This document shows positions 14,226 to 21,662 of a stretch of 24,602 nt of DNA, one piece after another; the stretch's first letter is position 1, and every line of letters begins with the position of its first letter. This stretch comes from JAEXNA01 sp050486105 (GTDB taxonomy: Bacteria; Vulcanimicrobiota; Xenobia; Xenobiales; JADMJV01): contig JBJHCR010000058.1 in the NCBI GenBank assembly GCA_050486105.1, positions 1 through 24,602 on the forward strand. Reading direction: 5' to 3'. A program made the translations under genes and the position numbers. Below the pieces are notes generated by a model that saw only the letters and a list, made by a program, of their open reading frames with translations, was not told the origin of the DNA and did no database searches.

Positions 14226-17135
14226 ATGACCAACGCACTCATCGAACAACATACCCAGCGTACTCTAGACATCGGATTGTCCTCGTTTGCTTACCGGCAC
14301 CTCGGGCCTCGTCCCGTCGATGAACAGGCTATGCTCGAAACGCTCGGATCCAAGGACCTCGAAACCTTTGTCTCTGGGATTATCCCTGATGCCTTGCTCG
14401 AGGACGGGCGCCCGACTTTGCCTCCCGCGCTCAGCGAGTCTGAGTGTCTGGCAGAATTGCAGGCCATGGCCAGCAAAAATGAGGTCTGGAGAAGCTTTCT
14501 GGGCTTGGGCTATCAGGCCGCAATCACTCCCCCGGTCATCCTCAGGAACGTGCTGGAGAACCCCGGTTGGTACACCCAATACACCCCTTATCAAGCCGAG
14601 ATCAGTCAAGGTCGACTAGAGGCTCTCTTAAATTTTCAAACGATGGTCTGCGATCTCACCGGTTTGCCGGTGGCCAACGCGAGTTTGCTCGACGAAGGGA
14701 CAGCCGCGGCTGAAGCTATGACTATGGCGTTGAGATCCTCTCGCAAGCGCCAAGAGCGCCCCACTATCCTGGTGGGTCAGAACCTGCATCCCCAGACTCT
14801 TCAGGTGGTTCAAGGCCGTGCGCTGCCATTGCAGATCGAGGTAGAGGTGAGAGACCTCTCGCGAGAACAGGTGGAGTTGCACGATCAGGTCTTTGCGGTG
14901 TTGGTTGGCTATCCTGGGACCGAAGGCGAGGTGGTGGACTTCTCGGCCTTGGCTGCGCGGGCTCGGGAAAAGCAGATTGCGGTCATCGCCTGTTCTGATC
15001 TCCTCTCCTTGGTGGCCTTGCGCAGTCCAGCTTCCTTGGGGGCCGATATCTGTGTGGGTTCCACCCAGAGGTTTGGCTTGCCCCTAGCGTTCGGAGGTCC
15101 TCACGCGGCTTTCTTGGCCTCGGCGGATCAGTTCAAGCGACAGCTTCCGGGACGGATCGTCGGGGTCAGTCAAGATCGTTCCGGTCGCCAAGCTCTGCGA
15201 TTGGCGTTGCAGACTCGAGAGCAGCATATTCGCCGAGACCGAGCGACCTCCAACATTTGTACCGCCCAGGCTCTGCCGGCCATTCTGGCTAGTATGTATG
15301 CGGTTTACCACGGACAAGAAGGTTTGAAGGAAATCGTTTCCCGTTTGCACAGTCTGGCGGCGAAGTTGGCTGCCGGGGCGGAAAAGGCCGGCTGGAAGGT
15401 GGTGCATCGCCACTTTCTCGACACAGTGTGTCTGCTGGCTCCCAATAATGATGCCTATCAAAGAGCCTTGGCAAAAACTCAGGCAAGGAAGATTGCCGTC
15501 CGAACGTTCCCCGAGGATTCCGGGGACGGCCAAAAGATCTCAATGGCTTTGGATGAGAGAACCACCGAAGCCGAGGTTCAGATTTTGCTGGAGGCTCTCG
15601 GATTAGGTTCAGGCTTGGACCTCACCGGGGAGTCGTTTCCCTTGCCCCAGGAGTGGCTTCGAGAAGAGAGTGTCCTTCAGCACGAAAACTTCCAGCGCTA
15701 CCGTTCTGAGACCGAGATGCTGCGCTATCTCAAGCGACTAGAAAATCGAGATTTGTCTCTGACCCATTCCATGATTCCTTTGGGCTCCTGCACCATGAAG
15801 CTGAACGCAACAGCTGAAATGATTCCAATTACTTGGGAAGGATTCGCCGACCTTCATCCTGCTGCTCCTCCCGAGCAAATCTCAGGGTACCTGGAATTAC
15901 TGAAGTCTTGCGAGGACCTGCTGTGCGAAGTGACAGGCTTTGCTGCCATGAGTCTTCAACCCAATGCTGGGTCTCAGGGTGAGTACGCCGGCTTGTTGGC
16001 CATCAGAGCTTATCACGAGTCCCGCAAGGAAGGGGCTCGAAACAAAGTTCTCATCCCCACTTCGGCCCACGGCACTAATCCTGCTTCAGCGGTCTTAGCC
16101 GGCTTTGAGACCTTGGCCGTCCGCTGCGATGAGCAGGGGAACATCGACTTGGGTCATTTGGAGGAACAGGCTCGCAAGCATTCCGAGCAGTTGGCGGCAC
16201 TGATGATCACCTACCCCTCTACTCACGGGGTTTTTGAAGAAACCCTTCCTGAGGTGATCCGAATCGTTCACCAATATGGCGGTCAAGTCTATCTCGATGG
16301 AGCGAATTTTAACGCCATGGTCGGTTGGTGTCGGCCGGGCAAACTGGGTGTGGATGTCAGTCACCTGAACCTGCATAAGACTTTCTGCATTCCTCACGGA
16401 GGCGGAGGTCCGGGTATGGGCCCCATTGGAGTAGCCAAACATTTAGCCCCCTTCTTGCCTCGACATCCTTGGGCTGAAGTGGGAGGAGATCCAGGGATTC
16501 TTCCGGTCTCTGCGGCGCCTTGGGGCAGCGCTTGTTTGATGCCCATCGTTTGGGCCTACTTGAGAATGATGGGGGCTGAAGGGCTCCGGAGAGCTACCTC
16601 GGTGGCCATTCTCAATGCCAACTATTTGGCCAAACAACTCAGCAGTCATTACGATATTCTGTACACTGGGGCTCAAGGACGGGTAGCTCACGAATGCATA
16701 CTAGATATCAGGTCTTGGAAAGCGCGCAGTGGAGTGGAGGTTGAGGATGTGGCCAAGCGACTCATTGATTACAGTTTTCACGCCCCAACCATGTCTTGGC
16801 CAGTGAGCGGAACACTGATGGTGGAGCCTACCGAGAGTGAGAGCAAGGAAGAGTTGGATCGATTCATCGAAGCCATGCGAGCGATCGCTCTCGAGAGCGA
16901 GAAAATTGAGTTGGGAGAGTGGGACAGAGCCGACAACCCTCTCAAGATGGCTCCCCATACAGTGCTCGAGGTTGGTTCTGACGACTGGTCCCACCCCTAT
17001 CCCAGGGAGATCGCGGCTTTCCCGGTGAACGGTCTAAGAAATTGGAAGTTCTGGCCTGCGGTGGCTCGCATCGACAACGCTGCCGGAGACCGCAATTTGG
17101 TTTGTAGCTGCGCGGGCTGGAATCCCGAAGTATAA
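14226..17135 (+). CDS. gcvP: Glycine dehydrogenase (decarboxylating), P-protein, full-length
   Basis: The P-protein is the PLP enzyme of the glycine cleavage system. It decarboxylates glycine and loads the aminomethyl group onto lipoyl H-protein. The 969-aa length matches the fused P1-P2 form of E. coli type, not the split gcvPA/gcvPB form. It has the N-terminal YRHLGP motif, SQGRLEALLNFQTMV and GSCTMKLNATAEM. The PLP-lysine segment HLNLHKTFCIPHGGGGPGMG has the Schiff-base lysine at K718. The C-terminus GDRNLVCSC is typical. No gcvT, gcvH or lpd gene is nearby, so its partners are encoded elsewhere. ATG 14226 has only a weak ribosome site. It has its own promoter and a long leader. Confidence 0.98.
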   Translation: MTNALIEQHTQRTLDIGLSSFAYRHLGPRPVDEQAMLETLGSKDLETFVSGIIPDALLEDGRPTLPPALSESECLAELQAMASKNEVWRSFLGLGYQAAITPPVILRNVLENPGWYTQYTPYQAEISQGRLEALLNFQTMVCDLTGLPVANASLLDEGTAAAEAMTMALRSSRKRQERPTILVGQNLHPQTLQVVQGRALPLQIEVEVRDLSREQVELHDQVFAVLVGYPGTEGEVVDFSALAARAREKQIAVIACSDLLSLVALRSPASLGADICVGSTQRFGLPLAFGGPHAAFLASADQFKRQLPGRIVGVSQDRSGRQALRLALQTREQHIRRDRATSNICTAQALPAILASMYAVYHGQEGLKEIVSRLHSLAAKLAAGAEKAGWKVVHRHFLDTVCLLAPNNDAYQRALAKTQARKIAVRTFPEDSGDGQKISMALDERTTEAEVQILLEALGLGSGLDLTGESFPLPQEWLREESVLQHENFQRYRSETEMLRYLKRLENRDLSLTHSMIPLGSCTMKLNATAEMIPITWEGFADLHPAAPPEQISGYLELLKSCEDLLCEVTGFAAMSLQPNAGSQGEYAGLLAIRAYHESRKEGARNKVLIPTSAHGTNPASAVLAGFETLAVRCDEQGNIDLGHLEEQARKHSEQLAALMITYPSTHGVFEETLPEVIRIVHQYGGQVYLDGANFNAMVGWCRPGKLGVDVSHLNLHKTFCIPHGGGGPGMGPIGVAKHLAPFLPRHPWAEVGGDPGILPVSAAPWGSACLMPIVWAYLRMMGAEGLRRATSVAILNANYLAKQLSSHYDILYTGAQGRVAHECILDIRSWKARSGVEVEDVAKRLIDYSFHAPTMSWPVSGTLMVEPTESESKEELDRFIEAMRAIALESEKIELGEWDRADNPLKMAPHTVLEVGSDDWSHPYPREIAAFPVNGLRNWKFWPAVARIDNAAGDRNLVCSCAGWNPEV

Positions 17136-17146
17136 CGGGTCAAGAA

Positions 17147-17228
17147 TTTCCGGAGCCCGACCGGAAACCCGGCGAGCCGAAGGGGTCGCCTAAGCCTGAG
17201 TCCGGCGACCAGGAGGGAGACCTCCCTC
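17147..17228. terminator. Three tandem stem-loops between convergent gcvP and the NlpC/P60 gene
   Basis: Three perfect inverted repeats fill the 102-bp gap. They are TTTCCGG/CCGGAAA (17147-17153/17161-17167, loop 7), GGTCGCC/GGCGACC (17184-17190/17204-17210, loop 13) and GAGGGAG/CTCCCTC (17213-17219/17222-17228). None is followed by a run of T on either strand, so they are not textbook intrinsic terminators. Their placement between converging genes still suggests transcript-end or barrier structures. Confidence 0.45.
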
Positions 17229-17237
17229 TCCAGATCA

Positions 17238-18242
17238 TTAGATGTTCCGGCGGGCTCCCAGGTAGCGCTGGGCAAAGAAGTCGCTGCTGAGGCGGTCGAT
17301 GGTAACCCCTCGGGAGCTGGAAGCGTGGATGAAATAATCTCGTCCGAGGTAGACACCCACATGGGATGCCCCCGGGGCGTAGGTTTCAAAAAAGACCAAG
17401 TCGCCTGGGCGCTCCTGGCCCATACCGACCCTTTGGCCGACCTCAAACTGTATGTCGGCGGTGCGAGGCAGGCGATATCCGTGTTTGCCAAAGACGTACT
17501 GCACATAGCCGCTGCAGTCGAATCCACCAGGTTGCTGACCACCCCAAACATACGGAGTTCCCATGAAAGAGCGGCACGAGAGGAGAACCTCGTGGATGGC
17601 TTTCCCCTTGCGAGAACTCAAGCTTCCTCGGGCGGGGTCTTCCTTGACTTGAGATTTGGGTTTGGGGCGAGGTTTTGCAGCTGGGATCCAGACCACCTCA
17701 CCGTTTGGCCGTATCATCCGCGAGGCTGGCTGCCTGGGTTCGAAAGAGCGGGCGCTGATTACCGGGGCCCCCTGAGTGGCCAAGAAAGCCAAATGTTCCC
17801 ATTCTTTCTCGTCGGGCTCGTCGGGCTCGCTTTCTTTCTTCTTGGCCTTGCCTTTGCCGGCGACGGCTTTGGCCTCAGCCTGAGCTTTTAGGCGAGCTTG
17901 CTCTTCGGCTTCTTCGAGCTTTTTCTGTTCGGCTCTCGAAAGGCGCTCTGATCGACCCAGCAGGGCGGATGAGGCTTCGGCTTCCCGATTCCGGGGGACG
18001 CTCAGCATGGTTCCCTCGGGGATCTCCGAGTCGAACTGGTTGAGGTAGGGATTCATCCTCAATAGGCTCGCTTCGGTCAGGCCGTGTCGAGCCGCCAAGC
18101 CTTCGATCGTCTCTCCCGCTCCGGATTTATAGTAGGTGTAGTACGAGAGATGATCCGCGCCCCCACCAGATTGGGCCGTAGCGGGTGCAGAGTTGAGAGT
18201 CCATACTAAGAGCGCTGAGGCAACGCAGGCAGTCCATCGCAT
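17238..18242 (-). CDS. Secreted LysM-NlpC/P60 cell-wall peptidase
   Basis: A 334-aa exported protein expected to cut peptidoglycan stem peptides. It has a signal peptide (residues 1-23, likely cut after ATAQ) and a LysM-like wall-binding domain (about 35-83, TIEGLAARHGLTEASLLRMN). A charged Ala/Glu/Lys linker (about 97-150) and a Pro/Lys-rich linker follow. The C-terminal NlpC/P60 domain spans about 215-334. The catalytic Cys is C243 in FDCSGYVQYVFG, with H294 (SHVGVYLG) and H306 (FIHAS) completing the usual triad. YVWGGQQPGG precedes it. The linker region contains a short in-frame codon repeat (EPDEPDE). Start ATG 18242 gives a proper signal peptide, but no clear ribosome site is visible. 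It converges on gcvP and diverges from the TlpA-like gene. Confidence 0.92.
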   Translation of the reverse strand: MRWTACVASALLVWTLNSAPATAQSGGGADHLSYYTYYKSGAGETIEGLAARHGLTEASLLRMNPYLNQFDSEIPEGTMLSVPRNREAEASSALLGRSERLSRAEQKKLEEAEEQARLKAQAEAKAVAGKGKAKKKESEPDEPDEKEWEHLAFLATQGAPVISARSFEPRQPASRMIRPNGEVVWIPAAKPRPKPKSQVKEDPARGSLSSRKGKAIHEVLLSCRSFMGTPYVWGGQQPGGFDCSGYVQYVFGKHGYRLPRTADIQFEVGQRVGMGQERPGDLVFFETYAPGASHVGVYLGRDYFIHASSSRGVTIDRLSSDFFAQRYLGARRNI

Positions 18243-18443
18243 GGGAAGGATTTCTTGTTGCCAGGGGCGAGACCCTGCGAGGAGAGAAACAACTTTTGCC
18301 CCTCCTCCAAATCAGCAACCGTCTCGGTATTCACCGGTTATCTCTTTAAGGGGCTGCTGAACCAGGTATCCTTATTTTAGTTTTGTAGAGTGGGCTCCTG
18401 GGGAAGGTTCGGTTCGGGACGAAAGTCAGAAAGGTATCAATCA

Positions 18444-18959
18444 TTGCTCTGTATCTTCCGTCAATCATGGTGGAAACTTGCCCTTCTGGGCCTGGTATTT
18501 GCCTCGACAGCCGTGGCTCAAGACCAGGGCTGGTGTGAATTCAGCGTGCCTACCGGGGATGGCAAGACTTTTTCGAGCCGCTCCCTTGATGGGAAGGTCA
18601 CGGTGGTTTCCGTATGGGCGAGTTGGTGTTCCACCAGTCGACGGCAACTTCCGGTCCTAACTCGCCTCCAAGATAAGTATGGATCCAGGGCTGTTCAAGT
18701 CTTGGCTTTTTCCTTCGACCACAGCGAAAGCGACCACAACGAGTTCCTGGCTCAAGAGAGGGTCAATTTTCCCACAGTCTTCGCCCGCAACGGGAAGGGC
18801 CTGGAAGTTGTTAGAGATTTGCAGGCTCAAGCCGGTCCATTGGAAGCGGTGCCGATTCTTTTGATTTACGACAAGAGCGGGCGTCTTGTTTCTCGCACCG
18901 TGGGTTTTCTCAATATGGCCAAACTCGAAGGCTTGCTAGACCCTCTCCTGAAGCCCTGA
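18444..18959 (+). CDS. Exported TlpA/AhpC-TSA-like thioredoxin-fold protein with CxxS site
   Basis: The 171-aa product has a signal peptide (WWKLALLGLVFASTAVAQ) followed by a thioredoxin-like domain of TlpA/ResA type: VSVWASWCSTSRRQLPVL, a Phe/Asp strand (VLAFSFDHSESDH) and the cis-Pro segment EAVPILLIYDKSG. In TlpA proteins the active site is normally WCxPC. Here it is WCSTS, so the first cysteine (C62) is kept and the resolving cysteine is Ser65. This rules out a conventional disulfide reductase or oxidase and suggests a monothiol, isomerase-like or binding role. I prefer the TTG at 18444, which has AAAGG nine bases upstream and yields a clean signal peptide. A GTG at 18390 would add 18 residues without a ribosome site. 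pfkA follows 63 bp later. Confidence 0.82.
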   Translation: MLCIFRQSWWKLALLGLVFASTAVAQDQGWCEFSVPTGDGKTFSSRSLDGKVTVVSVWASWCSTSRRQLPVLTRLQDKYGSRAVQVLAFSFDHSESDHNEFLAQERVNFPTVFARNGKGLEVVRDLQAQAGPLEAVPILLIYDKSGRLVSRTVGFLNMAKLEGLLDPLLKP

Positions 18960-19022
18960 GGGGGCACCAGGTATATTTCCTTGGCGGTAGGGGGAGACGA
19001 GTACTGAGGAGAACCAGCCACG

Positions 19023-20150
19023 GTGCCAAGCCAAATCGACCCCAAGCAAATTTCTAGAATCGCGATCAGCACCGGTGGGGGTGATGCTCCAGGGTTGAAT
19101 GCGGTGATTCGCTCGGCTACGCTCTCGGCCTTAGCTAAAGGTTGGGAGGTTTTCGGAATTCGTGACGGATTCAACGGAATTCTGGAGCCGGAGAGCTACG
19201 GGTTGAACCGTCCCGGCGTGTTTCCCATCACCCGGGATTTGGTTCGGGGGATCACCCACCTGGGGGGAACCATCCTGGGGACCACCAACCGACTCAATCC
19301 CTTGTCCTATCCCGTTCAAAAAAAAGGGGGATCGGTGCGTTTCGTTGACCGTTCACCTGACATTGTCAACGGGTTGAGGGAGCGCAACATCGATGCGTTG
19401 ATCTCCATTGGTGGAGACGGCTCCATGACCATCGCTGAGCGATTGTCCAGCCTAGGGATGCCGGTGGTGGGAGTGCCAAAGACCATCGACAATGACCTCA
19501 CCCACACGGTGGCCACCTTTGGCTTTGACAGCGCTGTCACTTTCGCCACTGAGGCCATCGATCGGCTGCATTCCACGGCGGAGAGTCACGGTCGAACCAT
19601 GGTTATCGAAGTCATGGGTCGATACGCCGGATGGATTGCTCTGCACGCTGGGATCGCTGGAACCGCCGACGTCATTTTGCTGCCCGAGATCCCTTACAGT
19701 TTGGACAAGGTGGTCGAGAAGATCAAGCAGCGCTACCATCGAGGGTGGGGTTTTTGTATCATCGTGGTGGCCGAGGGAGCTCGGTCCATGGGCGGCGATC
19801 TGAGCGTGATCGAGAAGGAGGCTGGGAAAGCCGAACGTTTGGGCGGTATCGGAGAACGTCTGTCCGCTGAGATTTCCAAGGCCACAGGAATCGAGACTCG
19901 ATCCACCGTTTTAGGCCACCTCCAACGTGGGGGCTCCCCCACGGCCTATGATCGTCTGCTGTCGCTACGTTTTGGGTCGGCGGCTACCAGGACTTTGGCG
20001 CAAGGATTCGCCGGGGTCATGGTGGTCTTGGATCCTCCCAACGTTCGTTATGTTCCCCTCAATCAGGTGATCGGCCACCTCAAGCAAGTTCCTCTGGATT
20101 GCGATACCGTGAAGACCGCTCGGGACCTAGGGGTCTGCCTGGGAGATTGA
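19023..20150 (+). CDS. pfkA: ATP-type 6-phosphofructokinase (actinobacterial-like group)
   Basis: This enzyme phosphorylates fructose 6-phosphate to the 1,6-bisphosphate, the committed step of glycolysis. The product is 375 aa, longer than the roughly 320 of the E. coli allosteric PfkA. Motifs are STGGGDAPGLNAVIR (nucleotide loop), IGGDGSM (129-135), PKTIDNDL (152-159) and EVMGRYAGW. A Gly at the GGDG position predicts ATP use, since PPi enzymes have GGDD. The Lys of PKTIDND is shared with PPi enzymes and with ATP-PFKs of the Streptomyces type, in contrast to PGTIDND in E. coli. Phosphoryl-donor specificity is therefore inferred, not certain. The start is GTG 19023, with GAGGAGA about ten bases upstream. 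The stop lies only 4 bp from the stop of the converging small gene. Confidence 0.93.
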   Translation: MPSQIDPKQISRIAISTGGGDAPGLNAVIRSATLSALAKGWEVFGIRDGFNGILEPESYGLNRPGVFPITRDLVRGITHLGGTILGTTNRLNPLSYPVQKKGGSVRFVDRSPDIVNGLRERNIDALISIGGDGSMTIAERLSSLGMPVVGVPKTIDNDLTHTVATFGFDSAVTFATEAIDRLHSTAESHGRTMVIEVMGRYAGWIALHAGIAGTADVILLPEIPYSLDKVVEKIKQRYHRGWGFCIIVVAEGARSMGGDLSVIEKEAGKAERLGGIGERLSAEISKATGIETRSTVLGHLQRGGSPTAYDRLLSLRFGSAATRTLAQGFAGVMVVLDPPNVRYVPLNQVIGHLKQVPLDCDTVKTARDLGVCLGD

Positions 20151-20154
20151 GGGT

Positions 20155-20403
20155 CTACGGACTAGCCTGACGCATGAGTTCCTCAGCTTCCGGGCTTAGG
20201 TTGAGACCGTCTCCTCCACCACCTCCGTAACCTTGGTGGTCCTCCGAGCCTGGAGCGTGGGCTTCGTTCACCACGAAGGGACCAAGCCCCGTTTGATGGC
20301 CGACTACTCCGGCCCCGACTCGCGCCGCGATGCCGGGGGCGTAGTGTTGAATGATTCGGCTCCCAGCGATTCGCCCGAGCACACCTGCAACAATCGGGAA
20401 CAT
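20155..20403 (-). CDS. Small glycine-rich hypothetical protein (82 aa)
   Basis: Not a family I recognise. From ATG 20403 the protein is 82 aa. A Gly/Ala/Ile-rich first half (MFPIVAGVLGRIAGSRIIQHYAPGIAARVGAG, in parts) has GxxxG-like spacing and could insert in or lie on a membrane. A flexible Gly/His stretch with a run of glycines (about 59-66) follows, and then a short acidic helix (LSPEAEELMRQA). The start is set by a strong GGGAGGA six bases upstream; the in-frame GTG at 20433 has no such support. It is downstream of the alpha/beta hydrolase on the same strand, 151 bp away, and may belong with it. There is no signal peptide cleavage site and no cysteine. Confidence 0.6.
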   Translation of the reverse strand: MFPIVAGVLGRIAGSRIIQHYAPGIAARVGAGVVGHQTGLGPFVVNEAHAPGSEDHQGYGGGGGDGLNLSPEAEELMRQASP

Positions 20404-20554
20404 AGCGGTTCCTCCCAAGACGGAATTAGCCACAAGGCCGTCTTCAGGATAGCTTAAGTTTCTTTAGAAATGTTTTTCTCGAATCGGCCAATTGTAGATT
20501 TTTTGTGAGCAGAATGTTCCCAATTTGTTGCCCTTTAGGCTGCGGAAAGCTTTC
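20404..20554. other. Intergenic spacer between hydrolase and small glycine-rich gene
   Basis: An AT-richer 151-bp gap. It holds a short inverted repeat, TTTCT-TT-AGAAA (20459-20470), and, at the end of the hydrolase gene, a 12-bp palindrome GGAAAGCTTTCC (20544-20555). Neither has a T-run that would make it an intrinsic terminator. No convincing promoter for the small gene is seen beyond a weak TATCCT about 50 bp upstream. Confidence 0.4.
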
Positions 20555-21478
20555 CTACGGGAGAGGAAAGGAGCCCCCAGGGCCGCCGTCAAGAAAGGTT
20601 GCGATCCTACTGCCCTCGGGGGTCCAGTTGTGGTCAAAGATGTACTGCCCATCGTGGTACGGTCCAGGATTAAGAATTAGACCGGGGATCTTGCTCACAC
20701 CTTGACCGATCGCTTTGGCCGCGGTCCAGGGCCGTCGAAACTCGATATGAGTCTGGTAGAAGCCGGGTACCGGATCCTTGGCGCTGCCGGTCATGAAGAG
20801 ATTCTCTTCTCTGATGCCCGCTTGCAGAAAATCCTCTCGAGAGGCGGTGGCGGCGGTGGCCATCACTCGGACTTTATCGTTCACCACGGCCTGCCAGAGT
20901 CCATCTTCTTCCTTGGCCAGAATCGACATGGCGAGCGCCACTTGGGAACCTCCACCGCTATGAGCCATCAGAGTGATCTGTCTGCCTGCAGTCAGGGATT
21001 GGCGCATCTGGTCATAGATGGTCTTCACTGAGGGGTCGTTATAGTAGGCCGCTCTCTTAATGGTCTCTGAGGAAGCCCCGGCTTGCAGGGTCTTGAGCAA
21101 GAGGGTGTTCTTGATCACTCGGGCTCCGTCAAGCACCGGATGACGGTCTCCTTCGTGAATGCCGATTATGGGACGTTCAAGGTTGGCTCCGGAATCGAAT
21201 CCCCCGTGAAACCAGTCTTTGATTTGCTGGCGATGACCTTTCCAGTCTTGTCCGATTCCGTTGACGCTGAAAAACACATGTCCATCAACGGCAGCGTCAT
21301 CCCCAATGTCCGGGGGGGAAACCGGAGAGGTCTCCCCCGAGTATCGCAATAGGGTCACCGTTCCGTCGGTCTCTTGCTGAAACAGGGCCCCTCGCAATTC
21401 TGGAGGGTCCTGAAGTGGGCTATATCGACGTTGGTGACTCTGGAAAGAGGCCGTTTGCTGTGAGGTTCCGACGAGCAT
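20555..21478 (-). CDS. Unassigned alpha/beta-hydrolase-like protein (Ser nucleophile)
   Basis: A 307-aa protein without a signal peptide and with a Gln/Ser-rich, probably disordered N-terminus (about 1-30). The central strand-elbow TLMAHSGGGSQVALAM places a nucleophile at S174, as in alpha/beta hydrolases of lipase or esterase type. VFFSVNGIGQDWKGH (about 68-82) sits where an oxyanion/HG segment is expected. D235 (GSAKDPVPG) and H275 or H283 (PYHDGQYIFDH) are plausible triad partners. The substrate is unknown. The ATG at 21478 has GAGG only two bases away and an in-frame TGA 12 bases upstream. The preceding 150 bp are open in the neighbouring frame, so an N-terminal frameshift is conceivable. 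Its upstream neighbour is the exported phosphoesterase on the same strand. Confidence 0.72.
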   Translation of the reverse strand: MLVGTSQQTASFQSHQRRYSPLQDPPELRGALFQQETDGTVTLLRYSGETSPVSPPDIGDDAAVDGHVFFSVNGIGQDWKGHRQQIKDWFHGGFDSGANLERPIIGIHEGDRHPVLDGARVIKNTLLLKTLQAGASSETIKRAAYYNDPSVKTIYDQMRQSLTAGRQITLMAHSGGGSQVALAMSILAKEEDGLWQAVVNDKVRVMATAATASREDFLQAGIREENLFMTGSAKDPVPGFYQTHIEFRRPWTAAKAIGQGVSKIPGLILNPGPYHDGQYIFDHNWTPEGSRIATFLDGGPGGSFPLP

Positions 21479-21662
21479 GGCCTCATTGTCTCATTCCTCA
21501 GCAGGTCTCTTGCTACAGGGGTGTTAACCCGGAAAAGACTTGCCAATTGTGAGAGAAAGCCCTGGCTCTTCAACGATTTTCGACCATCGTTCTTGGGCGT
21601 TTCGCCCTTGGAGTTCCAGTGTGATTCCACCTGAGACCACCGGCTGGATTCAGCAGTTCCCC

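Noticed and set aside
18127..18318. Small frame starting upstream of the NlpC/P60 gene
   Set aside because: It overlaps the signal-peptide coding part of the peptidase in another frame and lacks a ribosome site or recognisable content.
20544..20555. GGAAAGCTTTCC palindrome as terminator of the hydrolase gene
   Set aside because: It has no loop bases and no T-run follows on the minus strand. A 12-bp palindrome can occur by chance.
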